A DNA stretch of 25,060 nucleotides, from assembly GCA_020540725.1 (NCBI GenBank), contig JAJBSL010000030.1:1-25060 (forward strand), written 5' to 3'. The position numbers and the translations under genes are program-made. This DNA comes from Lachnospiraceae bacterium EP-SM-12S-S03 (GTDB taxonomy: Bacteria > Bacillota > Clostridia > Lachnospirales > Lachnospiraceae). Within the stretch, counting starts at the first letter, position 1, and every line of letters begins with the position of its first letter. A model generated the notes under the pieces. It had not been told where the DNA came from. It saw nothing but the letters and a program-made list of their open reading frames with translations, and ran no database searches. Of this stretch, positions 16,759-25,060 are shown in pieces.

Positions 16759-16840
16759 TAATTCTGCCGTTTAAGATTTCATTAATATTGTTAAGTTTCT
16801 GTATCATTTCTTTTGACTTTTGTATATATTGGCATATTTT

Positions 16841-18535
16841 CTAGTTCTCTTTTTCTTCTTTCAAGTCCTCCTCGCTGAATGTTTCGCTAAGCGGTGCTCC
16901 CGGTGCAACCATCGGCCATACTTTATCATCACAGTCAATCTGACAATCTAAAAGTACCGGACATCCTAATGTAAGTGCTTTGGCAAAAGCTTCTGTAAAT
17001 TCTTCTTTTGTCTTTACAGTAATTCCTACTGCTCCCATAGCTTCTGCCAATTTTTCAAAATTCACGGTATCATTTAGAACAGTAGCTGAATACCTTTGTT
17101 CATAGAACAGATTTTGCCACTGACGAACCATTCCAAGTACATGGTTATTCACTACAACCTGAATAATCGGAACATTATATCTTGCCGCCGTAGCGATTTC
17201 ATTCATATTCATACGAAAACATCCATCTCCCGCAATATTTACTACCGTCTTATCCGGCATGCCTATTTTTGCTCCGATAGACGCTCCAAGCCCATATCCC
17301 ATAGTTCCAAGTCCACCGGAAGTAAGGAATGTTCCCGGTTTTGTATATTTATAGAATTGAGCTGCCCACATCTGATGTTGTCCAACCTCGGTGGTAATAA
17401 TAGCCTCCCCATTGGTTTGGCGGTAAATCTCTTCTACAATAAAAGGACCTGTCAGTGTTTCATGATGATAGGTTAACGGATATTTTTCCTTATATTCATG
17501 AATTTTCCCATGCCATTCCGAATGCGTTGTTTCAGTTATCCGTTCGTTTAATATTTGCAATACCTCTTTAATATCTCCGATAATACTTGCATGGGTCAGA
17601 ATGTTTTTATCTACTTCTGCGGGATCAATATCAATCTGTAAGATTTTAGCATTACTTGCAAATTTTTTAGCATTTCCTGTTACCCGGTCACTAAACCTTG
17701 CCCCGACTACAATCAAAAGATCACATTGACTCACTCCAAAATTAGATGTTTTTGTTCCATGCATTCCTAGCATTCCCGTATATAATTCATCCGTTCCCGG
17801 AAACGCTCCCTTTCCCATCAGGGAATCTGCTACTGGCGCATCTATTTTATGTGCAAATGTATATAGCTCATCACTGGCTCCTGAGAGAACTGCCCCGCCG
17901 CCTACAAAAATATATGGTTGTTGTGATTGCTCAATCATTTCGAGTGCCGTTATAATATCTTCTTCCCGGATTCTGGAAGCAGATTTCACTTCTAAAGGTT
18001 CGGACTTCACATATTCTGCAAGGTTTGATGTCACATCCTTTGGAATATCCACAAGTACCGGACCCGGACGTCCTGTTTTTGCGATCCGAAATGCATTTCT
18101 GATCGTATCTGCAAGCTGATTCACATCTTTGACAATATAATTATGTTTTGTAATCGGCATGGTGATTCCTGTAATATCAATCTCCTGAAAGCTATCTTTT
18201 CCAAGAAGTGTAACCCCTACATTGCAGGTGATCGCCACCATTGGAATGGAGTCCATATATGCCGTTGCAATCCCGGTCACAAGATTTGTGGCCCCAGGCC
18301 CGCTTGTAGCAAAACATACGCCTACTTTTCCTGTCGCTCTTGCATATCCGTCTGCAGCATGAGCTGCTCCCTGTTCATGCGAAGTTAATATATGTGTGAT
18401 TTCCTCACTGTGTTGATATAATGCGTCATATACATTCAAAATCGCTCCACCCGGATAGCCAAACACGGTATCCACGCCTTGTTCCTTTAAACATTCGATT
18501 ACAATCTCCGCTCCACTAAGCTGCATCTTTTGCAT
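16841..18535 (-). CDS. ilvB: Acetolactate synthase, large (catalytic) subunit
   Basis: This 564-residue thiamine diphosphate enzyme joins two pyruvates to acetolactate, or pyruvate with 2-oxobutyrate, in valine, leucine and isoleucine synthesis. The catalytic Glu54 lies in SHEQGAAHAADGYAR. The central FAD-type domain is intact and the cofactor motif GDGCFRMNMNEIATA starts at residue 436. MVRQWQ and the C-terminal PMVAPGAPLSE are typical of anabolic enzymes rather than the catabolic AlsS type. No ilvN regulatory subunit is adjacent; it must be elsewhere if present. It starts nine bases after ilvD ends, as last gene of leuB–ilvD–ilvB. A second ATG three codons in is a possible alternative start. 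Confidence 0.95.
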   Translation of the reverse strand: MQKMQLSGAEIVIECLKEQGVDTVFGYPGGAILNVYDALYQHSEEITHILTSHEQGAAHAADGYARATGKVGVCFATSGPGATNLVTGIATAYMDSIPMVAITCNVGVTLLGKDSFQEIDITGITMPITKHNYIVKDVNQLADTIRNAFRIAKTGRPGPVLVDIPKDVTSNLAEYVKSEPLEVKSASRIREEDIITALEMIEQSQQPYIFVGGGAVLSGASDELYTFAHKIDAPVADSLMGKGAFPGTDELYTGMLGMHGTKTSNFGVSQCDLLIVVGARFSDRVTGNAKKFASNAKILQIDIDPAEVDKNILTHASIIGDIKEVLQILNERITETTHSEWHGKIHEYKEKYPLTYHHETLTGPFIVEEIYRQTNGEAIITTEVGQHQMWAAQFYKYTKPGTFLTSGGLGTMGYGLGASIGAKIGMPDKTVVNIAGDGCFRMNMNEIATAARYNVPIIQVVVNNHVLGMVRQWQNLFYEQRYSATVLNDTVNFEKLAEAMGAVGITVKTKEEFTEAFAKALTLGCPVLLDCQIDCDDKVWPMVAPGAPLSETFSEEDLKEEKEN

Positions 18536-18544
18536 CTTCCTTTC

Positions 18545-20215
18545 CTAACTTTTCGATATTTCCAAAATTGCTCCTCGATTACCGGAAGTAACCATTGCTG
18601 CATATCTGGCAAGATATCCCGTTGTTACCTTCGCTTCCTTCGGCTGCCATTTTGCTCTCCTGTCTGCCATCTCTTCCTCTGAGATAAGAATCTCGATTTT
18701 AGTTTCCGGAATGTCAATTTTAATTCTATCCCCTTCTTCCACAAGGGCTATTGGACCTCCAACTGCCGCTTCCGGAGAAATGTGTCCAATGGAAGCACCT
18801 CTTGAGGCTCCGCTGAAACGTCCGTCTGTAATGAGTGCAACACTGGAACCAAGTCCCATCCCCGCAATTGCAGAAGTCGGATTCAGCATTTCACGCATAC
18901 CCGGGCCTCCTTTTGGTCCTTCATAACGAATAACGACCACATCTCCTGCAACAATCTTACCGCCTTTGATGGCATCAATGGCATCCTCTTCACAGTCAAA
19001 TACTCTTGCCGGTCCTTCATGCACCATCATCTCAGGCACTACCGCTGAACGTTTGACTACCCCTCCATCCGGCGCCAGATTTCCAGTCAGAACTGCAAGA
19101 CCTCCCGTTTCACTATATGGATTCTCCATAGGTCTTATCACTTCCGGATTTTTATTTCTTGCATGCGCAATGTTTTCCCCCAGTGTTTTGCCTGTCACAG
19201 TCATACAATCAAGGTGTAAAAGATTTTTCTTTGTAAGCTCCTGCATGACTGCATAAACGCCGCCTGCTTCATTCAAATCTTCCATATAAGTCGGACCTGC
19301 CGGTGCAAGATGACAAAGATTCGGTGTTCTGGCGCTGATTTCATTTGCAAATGTAATGTCGAAATTCATTCCTATTTCATGTGCAATTGCCGGAAGGTGC
19401 AGCATACTGTTGGTAGAACATCCCAGTGCCATATCCACAGTCAGTGCATTCAAAACCGCTTCCTTTGTCATAATATCTCTTGGTCGGATATTCTTTCTCC
19501 AAAGATCCATGACCTGCATCCCTGCATGTTTCGCAAGGCGGATTCTCTCAGAATATACTGCAGGAATCGTTCCGTTTCCTCCCAATCCCATACCAAGCAC
19601 TTCTGTCAGACAGTTCATGCTATTGGCGGTATACATGCCGGAACAGGACCCGCACGTCGGACAGACTTTATTCTCATATTCTGTCACTTCCTCTTCTGTC
19701 ATCGTCCCTGCTGCGTAGGCTCCCACCGCCTCAAACATACTAGAGAGACTTTTTTTGCATCCTTCAATTCTACCTGCAAGCATTGGACCTCCGCTTACAA
19801 ACACAGTCGGAACATTGATTCTTGCTGCCGCCATCAGAAGTCCAGGTACATTTTTGTCACAGTTTGGAATCATAACCAAAGCATCAAATTGATGTGCAAG
19901 GGCCATAGCCTCTGTAGAATCCGCAATGAGATCTCTCGTCACAAGCGAATATTTCATCCCCGTATGTCCCATAGCAATTCCATCACATACCGCAATGGCC
20001 GGGAACATAACCGGTGTTCCTCCTGCCATTGCCACACCCATTTTTACCGCATTGGCAATCTTATCAAGATTCATATGTCCCGGTACAATTTCATTATAAG
20101 AGCAGACGATGCCCACCAGCGGTTTTTCCAGTTCTTCGTTTGTAAATCCAAGTGCGTGAAAAAGGGATCTGTGAGGGGCCTGCTGCATTCCTTTTGTTAC
20201 TGTATCACTTTTCAT
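18545..20215 (-). CDS. ilvD: Dihydroxy-acid dehydratase
   Basis: IlvD is the iron-sulfur enzyme that dehydrates 2,3-dihydroxy-isovalerate and -methylvalerate to the 2-oxo acids for valine, leucine and isoleucine. The 556 residues contain the cluster and magnesium motifs [13 protein letters not shown] (Cys119) and [17 protein letters not shown] (185–201). [11 protein letters not shown] and the C-terminal [21 protein letters not shown] are also present. AGGAGG lies about eight bases before the ATG. It is the middle gene of the operon, 21 bases after leuB and nine before ilvB. Confidence 0.97.
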   Translation of the reverse strand: MKSDTVTKGMQQAPHRSLFHALGFTNEELEKPLVGIVCSYNEIVPGHMNLDKIANAVKMGVAMAGGTPVMFPAIAVCDGIAMGHTGMKYSLVTRDLIADSTEAMALAHQFDALVMIPNCDKNVPGLLMAAARINVPTVFVSGGPMLAGRIEGCKKSLSSMFEAVGAYAAGTMTEEEVTEYENKVCPTCGSCSGMYTANSMNCLTEVLGMGLGGNGTIPAVYSERIRLAKHAGMQVMDLWRKNIRPRDIMTKEAVLNALTVDMALGCSTNSMLHLPAIAHEIGMNFDITFANEISARTPNLCHLAPAGPTYMEDLNEAGGVYAVMQELTKKNLLHLDCMTVTGKTLGENIAHARNKNPEVIRPMENPYSETGGLAVLTGNLAPDGGVVKRSAVVPEMMVHEGPARVFDCEEDAIDAIKGGKIVAGDVVVIRYEGPKGGPGMREMLNPTSAIAGMGLGSSVALITDGRFSGASRGASIGHISPEAAVGGPIALVEEGDRIKIDIPETKIEILISEEEMADRRAKWQPKEAKVTTGYLARYAAMVTSGNRGAILEISKS

Positions 20216-20236
20216 CTGTATCTCCTCCTCGTAAAA

Positions 20237-21322
20237 TCATTCTATCCTCTCGCAGATCAGGTCTCCCATCTCTGCCGTATTCACCAATGTTTTCCCTTCC
20301 GATATGATGTCCTTTGTCCTGTAACCCTCTTTTAAAACTTGCTTCACTGCTTTCTCAATTGCATCTGCTTCTTGATCCAAATCAAAAGAGAAACGAAGCA
20401 TCATTGCTGCTGACAGTATAGCAGCGATGGGATTCGCAATGCCTTTTCCCGCAATATCCGGTGCAGAACCACCACTCGGTTCGTATAATCCAAATTTCGT
20501 CTCATTTAAGCTCGCGGAAGCCAGCATACCAATCGATCCGGTCACCATACTCGCCTCATCCGACAAAATATCTCCAAACATATTTTCTGTAAGAATCACA
20601 TCAAACTGTTTTGGATTTTTTACAATCTGCATGGCACAGTTGTCAACTAACATATGTTCCAGCGATACTTCCGGATATTCTGTCGCTACTTCTTCTACAA
20701 CTTTTCTCCAAAGCCTTGAAGAATCCAATACATTGGCCTTATCAACACTCGTCACCTTTTTCCCCCGTTTTCTCGCAATATCAAAGGCCCTTTTGGCAAT
20801 TCTGCGTATTTCATTCTCATTGTATGTAAGGGAGTCATAAGCTGTAATTACACCGTCTTTTTCTTCTGTTTTTCTCTCTCCAAAGTAAAGTCCGCCAGTC
20901 AGTTCCCTCATAATCATCAGATCAAATCCATCTTTTGTAATTTCTTCTTTCAGCGGACATGCATCCTTCAATTCCTCATATAACACTGCCGGCCTCAAAT
21001 TAGCAAAAAGATTCAGCGACTTTCTGATTCCAAGAAGCCCTGCCTCCGGACGCTTCGATGGTTCCAGTTTATACCATGGCGAAGTCTTTGCATCTCCTCC
21101 AATGGATCCCATAAGAACTGCGTCACATGATTTTGCTTTTTCAATTGTATCTTCTGTGAGTGGCACACCGTACACATCAATGGAGGCTCCTCCCAGAAGA
21201 AGCTGGCAATAAGAATATGTATGATGATACACCTTTCCTATTTTATCCAGTACTTTCACCGCTTCTCCCACAATCTCCGGTCCGATTCCGTCACCTTTTA
21301 TCACGCCGATTTTTAATTCCAT
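20237..21322 (-). CDS. leuB: 3-isopropylmalate dehydrogenase
   Basis: LeuB oxidises and decarboxylates 3-isopropylmalate in leucine synthesis with NAD+. The 361 residues include the N-terminal [17 protein letters not shown], the substrate-site region [16 protein letters not shown], and the metal and cofactor signature [20 protein letters not shown] longer frame begins at 21364, but its ATG has no ribosome binding site and overlaps the promoter. GAGGG seven bases before the ATG at 21322 decides for the short form, which also matches the family N-terminus. leuA, leuC and leuD are not in the window. As first gene it heads the leuB–ilvD–ilvB operon. Confidence 0.96.
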   Translation of the reverse strand: MELKIGVIKGDGIGPEIVGEAVKVLDKIGKVYHHTYSYCQLLLGGASIDVYGVPLTEDTIEKAKSCDAVLMGSIGGDAKTSPWYKLEPSKRPEAGLLGIRKSLNLFANLRPAVLYEELKDACPLKEEITKDGFDLMIMRELTGGLYFGERKTEEKDGVITAYDSLTYNENEIRRIAKRAFDIARKRGKKVTSVDKANVLDSSRLWRKVVEEVATEYPEVSLEHMLVDNCAMQIVKNPKQFDVILTENMFGDILSDEASMVTGSIGMLASASLNETKFGLYEPSGGSAPDIAGKGIANPIAAILSAAMMLRFSFDLDQEADAIEKAVKQVLKEGYRTKDIISEGKTLVNTAEMGDLICERIE

Positions 21323-21359
21323 ATATTTTCCCTCACACTTCAACGTATATTTATGCTTA

Positions 21360-21388
21360 ATCATATCTCATTTTTCTCTTCGTTTCAA
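21360..21388 (-). promoter_or_regulatory. leuB: Promoter of the leuB–ilvD–ilvB operon
   Basis: On the minus strand, TTGAAA (21383–21388) and TATGAT (21360–21365) have a 17-base spacer. The predicted leader is about 30 nt, too short for a T-box or a leucine attenuator, so control would have to act at the DNA level. Confidence 0.65.
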
Positions 21389-21453
21389 CCCTTTAATTCG
21401 CAAAAGTGTCAAAAATAGAATTCACTCTTTTTTCTTAAATACACTCCGAATAG

Positions 21454-21470
21454 ATTGCATAAGGTGCAAT
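21454..21470. promoter_or_regulatory. Operator-like inverted repeat upstream of leuB
   Basis: ATTGCA-N5-TGCAAT is a perfect six-base inverted repeat. It lies between the pepP terminator and the leuB promoter, about 65 bases upstream of the -35. It could bind a dimeric regulator; none is identified. Confidence 0.3.
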
Positions 21471-21479
21471 GTCCTATAG

Positions 21480-21507
21480 AAAAAGAGGCTGTCACTGACA
21501 GCCCCTC
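21480..21507 (-). terminator. Terminator after the Xaa-Pro aminopeptidase
   Basis: On the minus strand, GAGGGGCTGTC and GACAGCCTC pair with a small bulge around a three-base loop and are followed by TTTTT. It begins just after the peptidase stop and separates it from leuB. Confidence 0.85.
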
Positions 21508-21510
21508 GCC

Positions 21511-23298
21511 TTAGATCGTTCTTGTATATGTTTTTAACCATTCTTTCTCTTCTTCATTCAAATATGGTGAAACTTTTTCGTACACTGTTTTGTGATAATC
21601 ATTCAGAAGCTTTTTATATTCTTCTGACAACATTTCCACCTTCAGCGCATTCAAATCAAACGGAACATATGTAATCGGTTCCAGATACATGAACTGTCCA
21701 TACGCATTCTTCTCGCCTTCCCGCACAAGAAGTTCATTTTCCAGACGTACACCATGAGAACCTTCAATATAAATACCCGGCTCGTCAGTAAAAATCATGC
21801 CTTCCTCCAGTTCCACAATGTTATTTCCACGACTTCTCCATCCAATGTTTTCCGGTCCCTCATGAATATTCAGAAGATATCCGACTCCATGCCCTGTTCC
21901 GTGATTAAAATCAAGTCCTCTGTCCCAAAGCGGTTTTCTTGCAAATGGATCCAAGTTGCTTCCGGTACATCCCTTCACAAATCTGGCGCTGGCAAGACTT
22001 AAATTACACATCACAATCAATGTAAAATGTTCCTTCATAAGATCCGGGATCTCACCTAATGCATAAGTTCTTGTAATATCTGTTGATCCTTCATAGAATC
22101 CTGCTCCAGTATCTGTCAGAAAAACATTTCCCTCTTTCAGTTCCACATCCGTCTCCGGTGAGGATGTATAATGGCAAAGCGCGGCATGCTCCCCGTAAGA
22201 AGAAATCGGTTCAAAGCTCGGGCGAATAAAATTCCCCATCTCTTCACGAAATTCATCCAGTTTATCCGATGCACTCATCTCTGTGATTTTCATTTTGCCC
22301 ACATTTTCTTTTACCCACTTCATAAAACGAACATGTGCAACACTATCTTTAATCTGTGCTTTTCGAATATTCTCTACTTCAACCGCATTCTTAATACCCT
22401 TAAATAATTCTTCCGGATTTCTTTTCTCTACCTTTTCTGCATCTGCACAAATATTTCCATACAAAGCATAATTCAATCTTGCAGGATCAATCAAGAATTT
22501 TTCTTCTGCTCCGTAAGATTTGATATCTTCATAAATATCATTGTATGCATGAAGTATGATTCCATCTTGCGCAAATGATGCCTGCATCGTATCGCTTAAT
22601 TTTTCTTGTTCAATATATAAATGCATTTGATCCATTGTGATAATTGCATAAGAAAGTACAAGTGGGAAGAATTCGATATCATTTCCACGCATATTCAGTG
22701 TCCAACAAATGTCGTCTAATGTAGTAAGTACATGTACTGTTGCCTCACACTCTTTCATATATTCACGAATTCTCTTTAATTTACTCTCTGTTGTTTCGCC
22801 CGTATATTTGTCCTCCAGCGCAAATGCAGGTTCTTTCGAAAGCTCCGGACGTTTCTCCCAGATGGCATCAACCAAATCATAAGAATATACAATGCTTCCT
22901 TTTTTCTCTTTTACAATTTTTTCATAGCGCAGTCCGTCTCCCATTGCCACGACACGTCCGTCAAATCCGAGTGTTCCATTTTCAGGGATGGCCGTTTTCA
23001 GATACTCGTCAATGGTCGGTACCCCCGGTTCGCCCATCTTCATCATCTCAACTGTAGTTCCTTCAATTTGTGCCGCTGCCTGAATGAAATATCTTCCGTC
23101 TACCCACAAACGTGCTTCTGTCGCAGTAAACACAGCAGTTCCGGCAGAACCAGAAAAACCTGTCATAAATTTTCTCGCCTTAAAGTATTCTCCCACATAC
23201 TCACTTTGATGAAAATCTGCAGTAGGAACAATATACACATCCATTCCTTTTTCCTTCATCTGCTCACGTAACTTTGCAATTCTTTCTTTTACATTCAT
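21511..23298 (-). CDS. pepP: Xaa-Pro aminopeptidase (M24 family)
   Basis: This 595-residue cytoplasmic peptidase removes N-terminal residues that precede proline. Two creatinase-type N-terminal domains are followed by the pita-bread M24 domain. The metal ligands are visible: two Asp in LTDTGAGFYEGSTDITRTY, His in NHGTGHGVGYLLNIHEGP, and two Glu in TDEPGIYIEGSHGVRLENE. The length fits the long, eukaryote-like form common in gut Firmicutes. A longer frame starts at 23361 but begins upstream of and runs through a terminator hairpin. AGGAGG seven bases before the ATG at 23298 sets the real start. It follows a peptide transporter, giving an import-and-cleave unit, but a terminator lies between them and no separate promoter is evident. 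Confidence 0.93.
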   Translation of the reverse strand: MNVKERIAKLREQMKEKGMDVYIVPTADFHQSEYVGEYFKARKFMTGFSGSAGTAVFTATEARLWVDGRYFIQAAAQIEGTTVEMMKMGEPGVPTIDEYLKTAIPENGTLGFDGRVVAMGDGLRYEKIVKEKKGSIVYSYDLVDAIWEKRPELSKEPAFALEDKYTGETTESKLKRIREYMKECEATVHVLTTLDDICWTLNMRGNDIEFFPLVLSYAIITMDQMHLYIEQEKLSDTMQASFAQDGIILHAYNDIYEDIKSYGAEEKFLIDPARLNYALYGNICADAEKVEKRNPEELFKGIKNAVEVENIRKAQIKDSVAHVRFMKWVKENVGKMKITEMSASDKLDEFREEMGNFIRPSFEPISSYGEHAALCHYTSSPETDVELKEGNVFLTDTGAGFYEGSTDITRTYALGEIPDLMKEHFTLIVMCNLSLASARFVKGCTGSNLDPFARKPLWDRGLDFNHGTGHGVGYLLNIHEGPENIGWRSRGNNIVELEEGMIFTDEPGIYIEGSHGVRLENELLVREGEKNAYGQFMYLEPITYVPFDLNALKVEMLSEEYKKLLNDYHKTVYEKVSPYLNEEEKEWLKTYTRTI

Positions 23299-23319
23299 GA
23301 TGTTACCTCCTTTTTTTTC

Positions 23320-23353
23320 AAAAAAGCCGCAACACTTTCGCGTTGCAGCTTTT
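23320..23353 (-). terminator. Intrinsic terminator between the peptide transporter and pepP
   Basis: AAAAGC-GCAAC (23322–23333) pairs with GTTGC-GCTTTT (23342–23353) with one mismatch. On the minus strand it is followed by six Ts and then at once by the pepP ribosome binding site. It should end most transporter transcripts, with pepP expressed by partial read-through. Confidence 0.8.
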
Positions 23354-23373
23354 ATATACATTGCTATATGTAA

Positions 23374-24728
23374 TTAGTCCTCTACCAGTTTGGACAGTTT
23401 CTTATCCAATGCAAACAGTACAATTGCTGAAATAGCTGCAATTACAGCAATCGCAATACAAATCACTTTAAAATCAAATCCACCTTCAAATGTTGCACCA
23501 TAAATTGGTCCATAGCATAATGAAGAAATGAATGTTGCAATTCCCCATACAGCCATCATTGTAGATAAGTAACGGCTTGGAGAGTATTTACTGATAAATG
23601 CATGTCCAAGTGGTGAGAAGAACATTTCTCCCAATGTTAAGATGAATGCAAATACGATCAGCCAAAGTACACTGATTTTGCCATCGCCGCGCATTACATC
23701 TAATAAAGCGAAGAACAAATAGGAAACACCTAGAACTCCAATACCGATACCGGTTTTACGGAATAAACTCATATCTCCCTTTGGTCTGGCAGCAAGTTTT
23801 ACCCAAAGCATAGCCATAATAGGTCCAAGTACTACACAGAAGAATGAATTCGCAGCATCAAACCATGTAGTTGGAACTTCGTATCCTGCTACAACCCAAT
23901 TCATATGCTCTGTCCAGTAGTAGTATACCGGAAGGTAAGCAAGATTCCAGAAAATCCAGAAAATAACTGAGAATCCGGAAACAAGGAAGATTGCTCCCAT
24001 ACGTTTCTTCTCCACGGTTGTAAGCGGCTCATGTTTTGCAGTCTTCTTTTCTGCCTTTTTCTCTTTCTCCCATTCAAGCTCTTCTGCAGTTTTCTCAAGT
24101 TTAAATGGCTTCTTACCAACATCACCCATGAATCGCCATCCCCATGTAAACCATGCAGCTCCTAAGAACATAGAAAGTGCAGCAAGTTTAAAACATGGTG
24201 AGAAGCCAAGTACACCGTCTTTTGCAAATACGTCTTTATAAAGAATACCCACTGCAAATGTACCGATAAAGGCTCCTGTATTAACCAGTGTATAACGTAA
24301 CGAGAATGCAGAATCAATCTGTGACTTATCTGTAATAATACGTCCGATCATCGCACCGTTTTTAAACAAACCAAGTCCGGCACTAACGCATAAAATCATC
24401 AAATACACCATTCCAGGTCCCTTTGCTAAAGAACCGCAGAAATAACCGATACCAACAATTACCATACCAACCGGGGTCGTATAACGTCCACCAATCCAAC
24501 GGTCAGCTACAACACCTCCGACCAATGGTCCTAAGTATGCAAATGCTGTCAACAATGACTGCATAGTAGCACCTTGCGATTTACTAAGTCCAAGTCCACC
24601 TTCTGTAACGGTAGCTGTTACAAAAATTAAAATCAGTGAACGACCTAAATAATAAGCCAAACGTTCAAAGATTTCCGTACATCCGCAAATCCAAAACCCT
24701 TTTGGATAGCCTTTTTTCTTTGTCTCAT
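23374..24728 (-). CDS. dtpT: POT-family di/tripeptide:proton symporter with an in-phase -1 frameshift at its start
   Basis: This is a proton-coupled oligopeptide transporter (POT/PTR2) with about 12–14 membrane segments and a charged loop near the middle. The well-placed ATG is at 24728, behind AAGGAGG. Read straight through, that frame stops after 27 codons (TAG at 24645–24647). The transporter frame runs from a TAA at 24730–24732 to 23374 with no ATG, GTG or TTG before a TTG at 24658–24660. Yet the conserved N-terminus GYPKGFWICGCTEIFER lies upstream of that TTG, including ExxER of the proton-coupling motif ExxERxxYY. The frames join at A AAA AAG (24711–24717): a -1 step gives MRQRKK-GYPKGFW and a 451-residue protein of family length. 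Other POT motifs (GGVVADRWIGGRYT) are intact. It may be programmed frameshifting, slippage, a disrupted allele or a read error. Confidence 0.85.
24682..24717 (-). promoter_or_regulatory. dtpT: Slippery heptamer A AAA AAG plus downstream hairpin
   Basis: AAAAAAG at plus-strand 24711–24717 is read as A AAA AAG in the frame of the upstream ATG, the same heptamer as in Escherichia coli dnaX. Three bases later, ATCCAAAA and TTTTGGAT form a perfect eight-pair stem with a GGG loop. The stem overlaps codons for conserved residues (YPKGFW), so part of it may reflect coding need. Confidence 0.5.
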
Positions 24729-24782
24729 TTTACAATTTCCTCCTTGAGTTCCAGATCATTCTGAAACATTTTGCAAGTATTA

Positions 24783-24804
24783 GCCGTTACGGCCACAGCG
24801 CTGT
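24783..24804. promoter_or_regulatory. Two adjacent palindromes at the dtpT transcription start
   Basis: GCCGTTACGGC (24783–24793) and ACAGCGCTGT (24795–24804) are both perfect palindromes and nearly touch. They start just past the predicted transcription start and stand out as a GC-rich island in AT-rich sequence. They could be an operator or a 5' mRNA structure. Confidence 0.4.
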
Positions 24805-24813
24805 CACTTGATT

Positions 24814-24842
24814 ATTATATATCTCAAAATCAAAATAGTCAA
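24814..24842 (-). promoter_or_regulatory. dtpT: Promoter for the peptide transporter
   Basis: On the minus strand, TTGACT (24837–24842) and TATAAT (24814–24819) are 17 bases apart, close to consensus. The leader is about 80 nt. The remaining upstream sequence, 24843–24990, is AT-rich and shows no gene or clear element. Confidence 0.75.
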
Positions 24843-24993
24843 CAATCTACACGAGAAAATTTGTATTTTTTGTATAATTACACATTTCAATTTCCTGTTT
24901 TTTGTGTATTTTTTACATTTTTATATCACTTTTAGATTCGTAGGAGTTTTAAGTGTGTTTTTTATGATATAGGATTCCGAAGGACTTTCCTAT

Positions 24994-25060
24994 GTAGAGT
25001 AGGTTAGAGGGCTTCTGCCCTCTTTCCCCTCATCAAACCGTGCATGAGGTTCTCCCTCAC
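24994..25060 (-). mobile_element. 3' end of a group II intron (domains V–VI), continuing beyond the window
   Basis: Read on the minus strand, the right edge begins inside a domain-V-like hairpin: GUGAGG, loop GAGAA, CCUCAU, then GCACGGUUUGAUGAGGGG. A domain-VI-like hairpin AGAGGGC-AGAA-GCCCUCU (25006–25023) and a tail CUAACCUACUCUAC follow. This order and the ACGGUUUGAUGAGGGG segment are typical of bacterial group II introns that carry a reverse transcriptase/maturase. The intron's 3' end is near 24992–24995; the exact base is uncertain. The rest, including any maturase gene, lies to the right. The 3' exon is the upstream region of dtpT, so the transporter promoter is kept. Confidence 0.7.

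Noticed and set aside
19310..20335. 341-codon plus-strand open frame opposite ilvD
   Set aside because: It is antisense to a well-conserved ilvD, is rich in His, Cys and Arg as expected from a shadow frame, and has no homology I recognise.
21323..21510. T-box or leucine leader upstream of leuB
   Set aside because: The promoter is only about 40 bases from the start codon, and no leucine-rich leader ORF, T-box sequence or terminator/antiterminator pair is visible in the leader.
24658..24660. TTG as the true start of the peptide transporter
   Set aside because: It lies inside the conserved ExxER-L-x-YY motif, no ribosome binding site precedes it, and 17 conserved codons are upstream of it in the same frame.

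Overview
The window is an AT-rich stretch of a Firmicutes chromosome, almost certainly from a spore-forming member of the Lachnospiraceae (Ruminococcus gnavus/Dorea/Blautia-like). This is inferred from SpoIVA, the DUF512–der–plsY–gpsA–spoIVA order, the long (about 390-residue) PRPP synthetase, strong AGGAGG ribosome binding sites and the codon use. Species assignment is not possible by eye. Most genes are on the minus strand; only xpt and prs are on the plus strand.

Layout from left to right. 1–5.2 kb is an accessory signalling block: a BceB/FtsX-type permease missing its C-terminal end at the left edge, a GHKL histidine kinase, a LytTR response regulator and an XRE/TPR regulator. The permease promoter carries two direct repeats that look like the LytTR binding site. 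5.2–8.0 kb holds purine functions: an HD-domain phosphohydrolase divergent from xpt, and a convergent NCS2 xanthine permease whose leader contains an intrinsic terminator but no visible riboswitch. 8.0–13.9 kb is the conserved DUF512–der–plsY–gpsA operon followed by spoIVA (ribosome assembly, phospholipid precursor supply, spore coat basement layer). 14.1–15.3 kb is prs, followed by a nested inverted repeat. 15.4–16.7 kb is a membrane-anchored polysaccharide deacetylase. 16.8–21.3 kb is a branched-chain amino acid operon, leuB–ilvD–ilvB. 21.5–24.7 kb holds an Xaa-Pro aminopeptidase and a POT-family peptide transporter, together a peptide import and cleavage unit. The right edge is the 3' end of a group II intron, inserted upstream of the transporter promoter.

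The most interesting observation is at the transporter start. The only ATG behind a good ribosome binding site is out of frame with the transporter. The two frames meet at an A AAA AAG heptamer, in exactly the phase needed for dnaX-like -1 frameshifting, and a short perfect hairpin follows. A frameshift there restores the conserved POT N-terminus, including ExxER. The alternatives are a one-base homopolymer deletion (phase variation or inactivation), transcriptional slippage, or a sequencing error.

Other notable points are the LytTR-type operator, a very short upstream ORF inside a leader hairpin of the permease, the promoter-proximal terminator before the xanthine permease, and the terminator between the transporter and the peptidase. 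No tRNA, rRNA or CRISPR array was seen.
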